Shown here: piece after piece, positions 6,839 to 12,100 of the stretch
How positions within the stretch are numbered: the first letter of the stretch is position 1
Layout: each line of letters opens with the position of its first letter
Source of the DNA: an uncultured bacterium
GTDB lineage: Bacteria > Actinomycetota > Coriobacteriia > Coriobacteriales > Atopobiaceae
Length of the DNA: 12,100 nucleotides
Direction of reading: 5' to 3'
Assembly (NCBI GenBank): GCA_905214175.1
Contig: CAJMLD010000028.1
Coordinates: 1 to 12,100 of the forward strand
Notes under the pieces: model-generated
What the model was told of the DNA's origin: nothing
Database searches by the model: none
Seen by the model: the letters and a program-made list of their open reading frames with translations, nothing else
Translations under genes and position numbers: made by a program

Positions 6839-6856
6839 ACAGTTTTCGAAAACTGT
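6839..6856. promoter_or_regulatory. 18-bp palindrome upstream of the tetR promoter (possible O2)
   Basis: The perfect palindrome ACAGTTTTCGAAAACTGT ends 3 bases upstream of the predicted -35. It is bordered by direct repeats of CAACGAAC (6833-6840 and 6858-6865). It shares GTTGACAG (minus strand) with O1 but has a different core, so it could be a second site for the same regulator or a site for another protein. Confidence 0.55.
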
Positions 6857-6889
6857 CAACGAACCGCAGGCCACGGGCAATGCGCATAC

Positions 6890-6922
6890 AAAAGCGCGGT
6901 GACCGAAGAGGCCACCGCGCTT
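6890..6922 (-). terminator. Rho-independent terminator downstream of ferritin
   Basis: On the minus strand AAGCGCGGTG pairs perfectly with CACCGCGCTT across an 11-base loop and runs into a T-run (TTTT including the stem end). It starts 23 bases after the ferritin stop, so it ends the ferritin transcript before the tetR promoter. Confidence 0.75.
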
Positions 6923-6944
6923 CTCGCCTGTGTGTCTGTGAGGC

Positions 6945-7460
6945 CTACATCGCCATCGTGGGTGCCACGTAGGTACGGGCCTGGTACTCGCGGTCCAGGT
7001 CGTAGAGGCCCTTGGGGTCGGAGCCAAAGAGCTCCATGTTCTTGATCATGTCCGAGGCGTTGGTCTCCTCCTCGCCCTGCTCCTTCACGAACCAGTCGAG
7101 CAGCTGCATGGTGCGGAAGTCATGCACGTCGTAGGCGGCCTGGTAGCACTCGTTGATTGCGGCCGTGATGTAGCGCTCGTGCTCGAGGCCCGCCTGGAGC
7201 GGCTCGAGGTCGTTGGTGAAGGTCTTGTCGGGCTCGGCGATGGCTGCCATCTTGACCTGGTAGTCGTTGTCCAGTAGGTAACGACGAAGAATCTTGGCGT
7301 GGGCGACCTCCTCCTGCACCTGTACCATGTACCAGTTCGCGAACCCCTTGAGGCCACGATCCTCGTAGTAGTCGGCGAACGTGAGATAGAGGTATGCCGA
7401 GTAGAGCTCCTTGTTGATCTGCGCGTTGAGGGTGTCGCCGACTTTCTTGTCGAGTGCCAT
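6945..7460 (-). CDS. ftnA: Bacterial non-heme ferritin
   Basis: A 171-residue ferritin subunit. By family, 24 copies form a shell that oxidises Fe2+ and stores iron as a mineral, limiting iron toxicity. The ferroxidase ligands of FtnA-type ferritins are all present, one residue later than in E. coli: Glu18 (INKELYSAYLYL), Glu51 and His54 (VQEEVAHAKI), Glu95 (GLEHERYITA), Gln128 and Glu131 (KEQGEEE). No haem-ligand Met typical of bacterioferritin is evident. The ATG at 7460 follows AAGG by about 6 bases. It appears to be monocistronic, with a divergent neighbour upstream and a terminator downstream. I see no clear DtxR/IdeR or Fur box upstream, so iron control is unproven here. Three of the last six residues (PTMAM) are Met or Pro, with no known meaning. 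Confidence 0.95.
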   Translation of the reverse strand: MALDKKVGDTLNAQINKELYSAYLYLTFADYYEDRGLKGFANWYMVQVQEEVAHAKILRRYLLDNDYQVKMAAIAEPDKTFTNDLEPLQAGLEHERYITAAINECYQAAYDVHDFRTMQLLDWFVKEQGEEETNASDMIKNMELFGSDPKGLYDLDREYQARTYVAPTMAM

Positions 7461-7754
7461 GACAGCCTTCTTTCCTGCCCGGAGGGCGTTGGGGAAATGC
7501 TTCCACTTGTTGGTCTACCCATTGGGCCGCGCGAATGTCAGCTCTTTGAAACTTGCACCGTTTGGCGACGAGCGGCGCCGGTCACTCTATATCGCTTTCT
7601 TTGAATCGACGGACACGTTTGCCCAGTTGCCGCGTAGGCGTTTTGAGAAAAGGCGATAAACTCCGTGGGCAGGAGCCCGACGAGAGGCCAGCGAGAGCCC
7701 GGTCGGGAGTCCAGACGGAAGTTCGGACGGGAACGCAAGCGAAGGGAGCATGTC
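7461..7754. promoter_or_regulatory. Divergent intergenic region between ferritin and the HAD hydrolase
   Basis: A 294-base gap without a convincing gene. It holds the outward promoters of both neighbours, but I cannot place either with confidence. TATAGA at about 7586-7591 (minus strand) and GATAAACT at 7655-7662 (plus strand) are -10-like without good -35 partners. Two imperfect direct repeats (TCTTTGAA then CGTTTG) begin at 7543 and 7598. From about 7664 to 7748 the plus strand is rich in G and A with degenerate GACGGGAA-like units, possibly a leader. Confidence 0.4.
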
Positions 7755-8237
7755 GTGACCAAGCTTATGGAGTACCTGCTGGAGCCGCAGACCGCCGTGG
7801 TCTTTGACATCGACGGCGTCCTTGCGGTCTACGAGTTTGGCGACCTCTGCCACAGCGCCTGCCCCGACGAGGACTGGGAGGACTACGTCCGCACGCACGA
7901 CCCCTACGCCAGCTCGCGTCCGGTCCCGCAGATTAAACGTTTCATCCAGGACAAGGGCGAGAACCGCGTGTGGGCCTGCTCGCAGGCAAGCGACGTCGAG
8001 GCGCCCGGGAAGCGCGCCTTTGTCACGCGCTGCTACGGCCTGGATCCCAGCCATGTGGTGACTGTGGCGGAGAAGTCCGAGAAGGTCGAGTTTCTCCGCC
8101 AGCTGACGCAAGAGCTTGAAATCCCCGAGCACCGCGTGGCCATCGTCGAAGACACAGTAAAGACGCTTGACCTCGTCGACCGCGAGACCGACTGCGTCAC
8201 GGTGCACGTCTCGTCCTTCTTCGACTACGGCATGTGA
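7755..8237 (+). CDS. HAD-superfamily-like hydrolase, substrate unknown
   Basis: A 160-residue protein with the haloacid dehalogenase fold signature. Motif I is VVFDIDGVLA (about 15-24), with the nucleophile Asp and the acid/base Asp two residues later. Motif II is probably CSQAS (around 75-79), the motif III Lys lies in AEKSEKVEF, and motif IV is VAIVEDTVKTLD. The cap is small, as in phosphatases of this superfamily. A phosphatase role is inferred; the substrate is not readable. Translation from GTG at 7755 is chosen because GGGAG at 7744-7748 lies 6 bases before it. The ATG at 7767 lacks such a site, and the open frame upstream to 7665 has arginine-rich, non-conserved-looking sequence. The gene converges on the 73-residue minus-strand gene with a 28-base gap, and I see no clear terminator between them. 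Confidence 0.8.
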   Translation: MTKLMEYLLEPQTAVVFDIDGVLAVYEFGDLCHSACPDEDWEDYVRTHDPYASSRPVPQIKRFIQDKGENRVWACSQASDVEAPGKRAFVTRCYGLDPSHVVTVAEKSEKVEFLRQLTQELEIPEHRVAIVEDTVKTLDLVDRETDCVTVHVSSFFDYGM

Positions 8238-8265
8238 CCCGTTCCCGCGCCGCGCGCCTACGTAG

Positions 8266-8487
8266 CTATGCCATACTCTCGTGGACCTCGCGCTCGATCC
8301 CGTTGGCATCACGGATGACCTCGACCCAGCGCTCGATGTGCTCCCCGTCGAGCATGCGCGCAGTGTCCTCGATCTTGTCGGCGAGAAGGTCGAGCGACTC
8401 CGGAGAGACGGAGCCACTTGCCGCCTGGAGAGCCAGTGCCCTGGCGATGTCTGCACAGCCGCGGAGCTCTTCTTGTGGGTTTTCCAA
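8266..8487 (-). CDS. Small hypothetical protein (73 residues), divergent from the XRE regulator
   Basis: Starting at TTG (8487), preceded by AGGTG at a 5-base distance, the frame encodes an acidic, mostly helical 73-residue protein: MENPQEELRGCADIARALAL at the start, then a segment rich in Leu, Ala, Asp and Glu, ending VHESMA. No signal peptide or membrane segment is visible and I do not recognise the family. The frame is open far upstream on this strand and includes an ATG at 8553, but that start has no ribosome site and would translate through AT-rich promoter DNA. The gene is arranged head-to-head with the XRE gene, with 90 bases between starts, suggesting shared control. Being coding is supported by ribosome site, spacing and neat fit between neighbours, not by homology. 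Confidence 0.6.
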   Translation of the reverse strand: MENPQEELRGCADIARALALQAASGSVSPESLDLLADKIEDTARMLDGEHIERWVEVIRDANGIEREVHESMA

Positions 8488-8520
8488 AGTATCACCTGAT
8501 AAATAGCGTCGTTTTCCTGG

Positions 8521-8566
8521 TAGACACAAGAATATTCTATTTTTGAATGTCATGCGCGGGGGTCTA
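8521..8566. repeat. Nested inverted repeats in the XRE/small-gene promoter region
   Basis: A 10-bp palindrome AGAATATTCT lies at 8529-8538. A wider inverted repeat has the arms TAGAC (8521-8525) and GTCTA (8562-8566), overlapping the predicted XRE -10. Either could be the operator of the adjacent XRE regulator. Both arms are short, so chance is possible. Confidence 0.35.
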
Positions 8567-8570
8567 CATT
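8543..8570 (+). promoter_or_regulatory. Predicted promoter for a leaderless XRE-regulator mRNA
   Basis: TTGAAT (8543-8548) and TACATT (8565-8570) are separated by 16 bases. The -10 ends 7 bases before the ATG at 8578, so transcription should begin at or next to the A of the start codon. No ribosome site precedes that ATG (the bases are CCGGCGC), which fits leaderless translation. Confidence 0.5.
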
Positions 8571-8577
8571 CCGGCGC

Positions 8578-8823
8578 ATGTACGAGATTGCCGACAGACT
8601 CGTGGGTAAGGTCCTCCGCAAGCTGAGGATGGAATCTGGCCTGAAGCAGGACCAGGTTGCAACCCGCTTGGGCATTAACCAGTCGATGGTCTCGAAGTTC
8701 GAGTCTGGCGAGCGCTCGCTCCACCTGAGCGAAGTCTACGCCTACGCCGACGCGCTTGGCACCACACCACAACGCATTCTCCAAGAGGTCTGGGACAATC
8801 GGCTGCCGCGGCACGGCAACTAG
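8578..8823 (+). CDS. XRE-family helix-turn-helix regulator (Cro/CI type)
   Basis: An 81-residue protein that is almost entirely a lambda-repressor-like DNA-binding domain (about 11-66). VLRKLRMESGLKQDQVATRL (12-31) gives the first two helices, NQSMVSKFESGERSL (35-49) holds the recognition helix and the typical SKFESGER block, and YADALGTTPQRIL (56-68) ends the domain. There is no separate ligand or protease-like domain, so it probably acts as a simple dimeric repressor. The ATG at 8578 lacks a ribosome site and lies 7 bases after a -10-like element, suggesting a leaderless message. It faces away from the 73-residue gene, a likely regulatory partner. Such regulator/small-protein pairs can be antitoxin-like modules, but nothing in the partner identifies it as a toxin. 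Confidence 0.88.
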   Translation: MYEIADRLVGKVLRKLRMESGLKQDQVATRLGINQSMVSKFESGERSLHLSEVYAYADALGTTPQRILQEVWDNRLPRHGN

Positions 8824-8911
8824 ACGCCGCAGACCGCTCTGCCCCGCTGCTCGCACAGCCCCTCCTCGCGCTACCCTAGAGGGACAGGCCAAGAACGAGG
8901 GACGGAGCACC

Positions 8912-9325
8912 ATGGACACGGGGATGCACGCCACGGGAACGCGGCTCGTGCGCATAGCCAGCGCGCAGGACCTTCTCGCCCACTCGGCGGACAGGCTCTC
9001 CCACCTGCTCACCCCTGCCGAACTCGCCCAGGCAAGCGCGCGCGAGAACCCCGCGGAGTACGTTGCCGGCCACCTTGCCGCCAAAGGAGCGGCGACAGAT
9101 GCCCTGTCGCGCCTCTTGCCGCAGGGCGCAAAGATCGATCCCCTCGAGCTGGAAACCCTCGACGCCACCTCCGGCGCACCCGTGTGCACGGTACGGGGGT
9201 CCCTGGCCGCCGCCCTGGCCGCGCGTGGCATGGAGCCGCCATGCATCTCCATCACCAACGAGGCCGGTGCCGCGCTGGCAACTGCCGTGACTTCGTTTCC
9301 CCGCAAGGGGGACGCGCACGCATGA
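8912..9325 (+). CDS. AcpS-like 4'-phosphopantetheinyl transferase family protein with altered metal-binding residues
   Basis: A 137-residue protein that aligns along its length with holo-ACP synthases, which transfer phosphopantetheine from CoA to acyl carrier protein. GTRLVRIA (9-16) aligns with the family's GTDIVEIA. EYVAGHLAAKGAATDAL (49-65) aligns with the RFLAKRFAVKEAAAKAF region of E. coli AcpS. LETLDATSGAP (80-90) aligns with the VFNDELGKP block. The two conserved Mg2+ ligands are lost: Asp becomes Arg11 and Glu becomes Gly59. As read, normal catalysis looks unlikely, so this may be a pseudoenzyme, a diverged paralog with another role, or a gene in decay; the frame is intact. The ATG at 8912 follows GGAG by 4 bases, with GAGGGA further up. 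The stop overlaps the next start by 4 bases (ATGA), implying translational coupling to the flavin reductase. Confidence 0.75.
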   Translation: MDTGMHATGTRLVRIASAQDLLAHSADRLSHLLTPAELAQASARENPAEYVAGHLAAKGAATDALSRLLPQGAKIDPLELETLDATSGAPVCTVRGSLAAALAARGMEPPCISITNEAGAALATAVTSFPRKGDAHA

Positions 9326-10356
9326 TGTATGACCAGCCGCTTGCCGTGGGCGAGCTCGTGCTCAAGAACCGCCTGGTCATGGTGCCCGTTGCCACGAGAA
9401 AGGCGGACGCATCCGGTCGGGTGACCCAGGCACTCTGCGACCACTACGCCGCCCGTGCACGCGGCGGCTACCTGGGCCTTGTTGAGTGCGGCCACCACTT
9501 TGTCTGCGAGGAGGGGCGCGCGACCGCACACCAGGCATCCATCGCACACAACAGGGACGTCGAAGGCCTCAAGCGAGAGGCGGCAACCGTCCACGACCAG
9601 GGCACTCCCGTCTTTGTACAGCTCTCGCACGCAGGCTCTGCTGCGGACGAGAAGCTCACGGGCGCGCAGGCCCTGGCGCCCTCCGCCGTCACCTGCCCGG
9701 GCGCCAAGGTTGGCCACCCCTTCCCCCGCCCCATGAGCGCCGATGACATCGCACGCATACCCGAGTACTTCTCGGCTGCTGCGCGCCGCGCCTACGCGGC
9801 CGGCTTTGACGGCATCGAGATACACGCCGCGCACGGCTACCTGCTTGACCAGTTCCTCTCGCCCCTCACCAACCTGCGGCAGGATGCCTACGGTGGCTCG
9901 CTTGAAAACAGGGCGAGGCTCCTTCTGGAGGTCCTTTCCGCCGTGCGAGCAGAGCTGCCCGCAGGCTACCCGGTGTCCGTTCGCCTTGGCGGCTGCGACT
10001 ACCTGCCTGGCGGCAACACCATCGACGATGCCGTGGCGCTTGCGCGCATGGTGGAGGCGGCAGGAGCGAGCCTTGTGTCCGTCTCGGGCGGCATGTGCTA
10101 CTACGGCAGGCCTGGCCACGAGGACACCCCTGGCTGGTTTGCGGACTCGGCGGCGCCCATCCGGGCAGCCGTTGGCGTGCCGGTGCTGCTAGCAGGCGGC
10201 ATAAAGACGGGCACCGCGGCAGAGGCCCTCCTCGAGCGGGGCGCGTGCGACCTCGCAGGCATTGGACGTGCGATACTGAACAGGCCCGCGTGGGCGCGGC
10301 GCGAGACCGCCAAGCTCCGCGCCGCCGACATGGCCGAAAAGGGCGCCACAAGATAA
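9322..10356 (+). CDS. Old Yellow Enzyme family NADH:flavin oxidoreductase
   Basis: A 344-residue single-domain FMN-binding TIM barrel of the OYE family. FDGIEIHAAHGYLLDQFLSP (162-181) carries the paired His168/His171 and Tyr173, equivalent to the substrate-binding His/His and Tyr of YqjM-type ene-reductases. NLRQDAYGGSLENRARL (184-200) is the following signature. VLLAGGI (288-294) and GIGRAIL (313-319) are the FMN-phosphate loops. The C-terminal iron-sulfur and FAD/NAD domains of larger relatives (2,4-dienoyl-CoA reductase, BaiC/BaiH) are absent. By family it reduces activated C=C bonds with NAD(P)H; the natural substrate is unknown. The ATG at 9322 overlaps the previous stop; a second ATG directly follows. 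The tandem, overlapping arrangement ties it to the AcpS-like gene. The next gene starts 34 bases on. Confidence 0.92.
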   Translation: MMYDQPLAVGELVLKNRLVMVPVATRKADASGRVTQALCDHYAARARGGYLGLVECGHHFVCEEGRATAHQASIAHNRDVEGLKREAATVHDQGTPVFVQLSHAGSAADEKLTGAQALAPSAVTCPGAKVGHPFPRPMSADDIARIPEYFSAAARRAYAAGFDGIEIHAAHGYLLDQFLSPLTNLRQDAYGGSLENRARLLLEVLSAVRAELPAGYPVSVRLGGCDYLPGGNTIDDAVALARMVEAAGASLVSVSGGMCYYGRPGHEDTPGWFADSAAPIRAAVGVPVLLAGGIKTGTAAEALLERGACDLAGIGRAILNRPAWARRETAKLRAADMAEKGATR

Positions 10357-10390
10357 CGAGAACACCGGCCGCAGGGCCGAGGAGGACAGC

Positions 10391-10684
10391 ATGGACGAGG
10401 ACGACATGAAGCTCGCAGAGCAGTTGCGCGAGCAGCTCGAGGCTAACGGGGCACGGACTGCCTTCGACGCACCGACGCAAGCGCCAGCAGACGCTCCGTA
10501 CGGCGAGCAGGACGACGCAGGCAGCCTCGTCGAGGGGCCATTTGCCCAGGCGATGGCCGCCTACCGGAAGGCCAAGCGCTCGGGCGACGCGGAGGCAACG
10601 GCGGCAGCCGAGCGCCACCTCCAGGACGTGGTGCGAGCGGAGCTTGCCGGTGGAACCGAGCCCTGCTCGGAGGACGCTCGATGA
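10391..10684 (+). CDS. Small acidic hypothetical protein coupled to the helicase
   Basis: A 97-residue acidic, probably cytoplasmic protein with no recognised family. The N-terminal helix-like segment MDEDDMKLAEQLREQLEANG is followed by a Pro/Ala/Asp-rich linker (about 25-46). A second helical part, PFAQAMAAYRKAKRSGDAEA (50-69) onward, could form a helical hairpin. The ATG at 10391 follows GAGGAGGA by about 4 bases, a strong site. Its stop overlaps the helicase start by 4 bases (ATGA), so the two are probably translated in a coupled manner, and the small protein may bind or regulate the helicase. That role is inferred from position only. Confidence 0.75.
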   Translation: MDEDDMKLAEQLREQLEANGARTAFDAPTQAPADAPYGEQDDAGSLVEGPFAQAMAAYRKAKRSGDAEATAAAERHLQDVVRAELAGGTEPCSEDAR

Positions 10685-12100
10685 GCGCCGGGGAGTCCGG
10701 CGCCACGGACGGCGCGTCAAATCCCACCGCCGTAGACCTCGGTCCCAACGGCCCCGGCTCGCTGGGGCGCCTCATCCCCTGGCCGGACGAGGAGACCTAC
10801 CCCAACATCCCCGCTGAGGACGCGCTTGAGCTCTTCCTCGGCTGGGTCGAGTCGCGCGGCATGCAGCTCTGGGACCACCAGGAGGAGGCCCTTCTCGACC
10901 TTGCGTCAAGCGACCACGTGATCTTGGGTACCCCCACAGGCTCGGGCAAGAGCATGGTTGCCCTGGGCATGCTCTTCATAGCCAACTGCACCAATCGCCG
11001 CGCCTACTACACGGCACCCATAAAAGCGCTGGTCAGCGAGAAGTTCTTCAACCTTGTGGACCTTCTCGGCAAGGACAACGTGGGCATGATCACGGGCGAC
11101 GTGGTGATAAACAGCGAGGCGCCTGTCATCTGCTGCACCGCCGAGATCCTTGCCCAGGACGCGCTGCGCTTTGGCGAGCACGCGGACATAGGCTGCGTGG
11201 CCATGGACGAGTTCCACTTCTACAGCGACCGGGACCGCGGCTGGGCGTGGCAGGTGCCACTCCTTGCTCTCCCCCACACGCAGTTTCTGCTCATGTCCGC
11301 CACGCTGGGCGATGTCACCGACATCGCCACCTCGCTCGAGGAGCACACCGGACGCACCGTGGACAAGGTGCTCGATGCGCCCCGCCCGGTACCCCTCTCC
11401 TACGAGTTTGTGGAGACCCCGCTCGAGGGCACGGTGGAGCTTGCCCTGCGCGACGGCGACGCACCTCTCTACATAGTGCACTTCTCGCAGGAGGCCGCGC
11501 TCAAGAGCGCGCAGGCCCTCTCGAGCTACGGCGTCTCGTCGAAGGAGCAGCGCGAGGCTCTAAAGGATGCTGTCAAGGGCGTTCGCTTCACCACGACCTT
11601 TGGCAAGACCCTGAAGCGCCTCATCCTCACGGGCGTGGGGGTACACCACGCCGGCATGCTGCCGCGCTACCGCCTGCTGGTGGAGAAGCTCGCCCAACAG
11701 GGACTTCTCCCCGTGATCTGCGGTACCGACACCCTGGGCGTTGGCATCAACGTCCCCATCCACACCGTGCTTCTCACCCAGCTCACCAAGTTCGACGGCA
11801 AGCACATGCGCCGCCTCAACGCGCGGGAGTTCCACCAGATTGCGGGACGCGCCGGTCGTGCCGGCTTCGACACCGAGGGCCGCGTGATCGCGGAGGCGAC
11901 CGAGTACGACATCGAGCGCGCAAAGGCCCTGGCCAAGGCGGGCGGCGATCCCAAGCGTGCCCGGAAGATCAAGGTAAAGACGCCGCCTTCCGACTTTGTG
12001 GGCTGGAACAAGCAGACCTTCGAGCGTCTCATTGCAGCCGAGCCCGAAAAGCTCCGCCCGCGCCTGCGCATCACGCATTCCATGGTGCTGGCAGAAATCG
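10681..12100 (+). CDS. DExH-box RNA/DNA helicase, Ski2-like with DUF3516-type C-terminus (3' end outside window)
   Basis: The first 473 residues of a superfamily 2 helicase. All core motifs are visible: Q-like DHQEEAL (65-71), motif I GTPTGSGKS (83-91), Ia TAPIKAL (111-117), motif II DEFH (176-179), motif III SAT (206-208), motif IV IVHFSQ (265-270), motif V GTDTLGVGINVP (348-359) and motif VI HQIAGRAGRAG (385-395). The order and the DEFH box place it nearest the Ski2-like group. The sequence after about 430, ending in LRPRLRITHSMVL (458-470), looks like the beginning of the DUF3516 region found in actinobacterial helicases of this kind, which usually reach over 800 residues. ATP-dependent RNA unwinding is inferred from family; the substrate is unknown. 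The ATG at 10681 overlaps the preceding stop and follows GGAGGA by 6 bases. Confidence 0.92.
   Translation, partial: MSAGESGATDGASNPTAVDLGPNGPGSLGRLIPWPDEETYPNIPAEDALELFLGWVESRGMQLWDHQEEALLDLASSDHVILGTPTGSGKSMVALGMLFIANCTNRRAYYTAPIKALVSEKFFNLVDLLGKDNVGMITGDVVINSEAPVICCTAEILAQDALRFGEHADIGCVAMDEFHFYSDRDRGWAWQVPLLALPHTQFLLMSATLGDVTDIATSLEEHTGRTVDKVLDAPRPVPLSYEFVETPLEGTVELALRDGDAPLYIVHFSQEAALKSAQALSSYGVSSKEQREALKDAVKGVRFTTTFGKTLKRLILTGVGVHHAGMLPRYRLLVEKLAQQGLLPVICGTDTLGVGINVPIHTVLLTQLTKFDGKHMRRLNAREFHQIAGRAGRAGFDTEGRVIAEATEYDIERAKALAKAGGDPKRARKIKVKTPPSDFVGWNKQTFERLIAAEPEKLRPRLRITHSMVLAEI

Noticed and set aside
7750..7758. Two-codon ATG-TCG-TGA frame overlapping the HAD GTG start
   Set aside because: Only one base separates the ribosome site from that ATG, too close for initiation; the GTG at 7755 is at the proper distance.
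8488..10119. Very long minus-strand open frame (617 codons) antisense to the XRE, AcpS-like and OYE genes
   Set aside because: A GC-rich shadow: the plus-strand proteins have clear motifs. Only its last 73 codons (8266-8487) with their own ribosome site are kept as a gene.

Overview
The window is GC-rich, gene-dense bacterial chromosome. Several genes use GTG or TTG starts (corA, asnS, the HAD gene, a 73-residue gene). The gene types suggest a high-GC Gram-positive of the Coriobacteriia (Olsenella/Atopobium/Collinsella-like): a DUF3516-type helicase, a DUF5692-like membrane protein, a lipoprotein GH3 enzyme with its C-terminal domain first, and ferritin. The lineage is an inference from family content, not a search result. 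I see no rRNA, tRNA, CRISPR array, insertion sequence or prophage; most of the window is ordinary core genome.

Layout. 1-988 (-): start of an exported, probably lipid-anchored glycoside hydrolase family 3 protein, cut by the window edge. 1100-1137: terminator behind corA. 1168-3584 (-): a two-gene asnS-corA unit (asparaginyl-tRNA synthetase, CorA-type Mg2+ channel) with an 11-bp gap. 3585-3691: divergent promoter region. 3692-4932 (+): msrC (free methionine-R-sulfoxide reductase) then pyrE (orotate phosphoribosyltransferase). 4967-4999: strong, probably bidirectional terminator between convergent genes. 5128-6762 (-): a TetR regulator followed by a DUF5692-like membrane protein; two palindromes flank the tetR promoter. 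6890-6922: ferritin terminator. 6945-7460 (-): ferritin. 7755-8237 (+): HAD-like hydrolase. 8266-8487 (-) and 8578-8823 (+): a divergent pair, a 73-residue unknown protein and an 81-residue XRE regulator whose promoter suggests a leaderless mRNA.

8912-12100 (+): a tightly packed group. It contains an AcpS-like protein, an Old Yellow Enzyme family flavin reductase (4-bp overlap with the AcpS-like gene), a 97-residue acidic unknown protein, and a DExH helicase (4-bp overlap with the unknown gene) that runs off the window.

The most notable observation is the AcpS-like gene. It aligns well with holo-ACP synthases, but both conserved acidic Mg2+ ligands are replaced (Asp to Arg11, Glu to Gly59), so it looks like a pseudoenzyme or repurposed paralog. 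Next are the paired palindromes around the tetR promoter and the leaderless XRE promoter. I did not find a clear new defence or mobile system.
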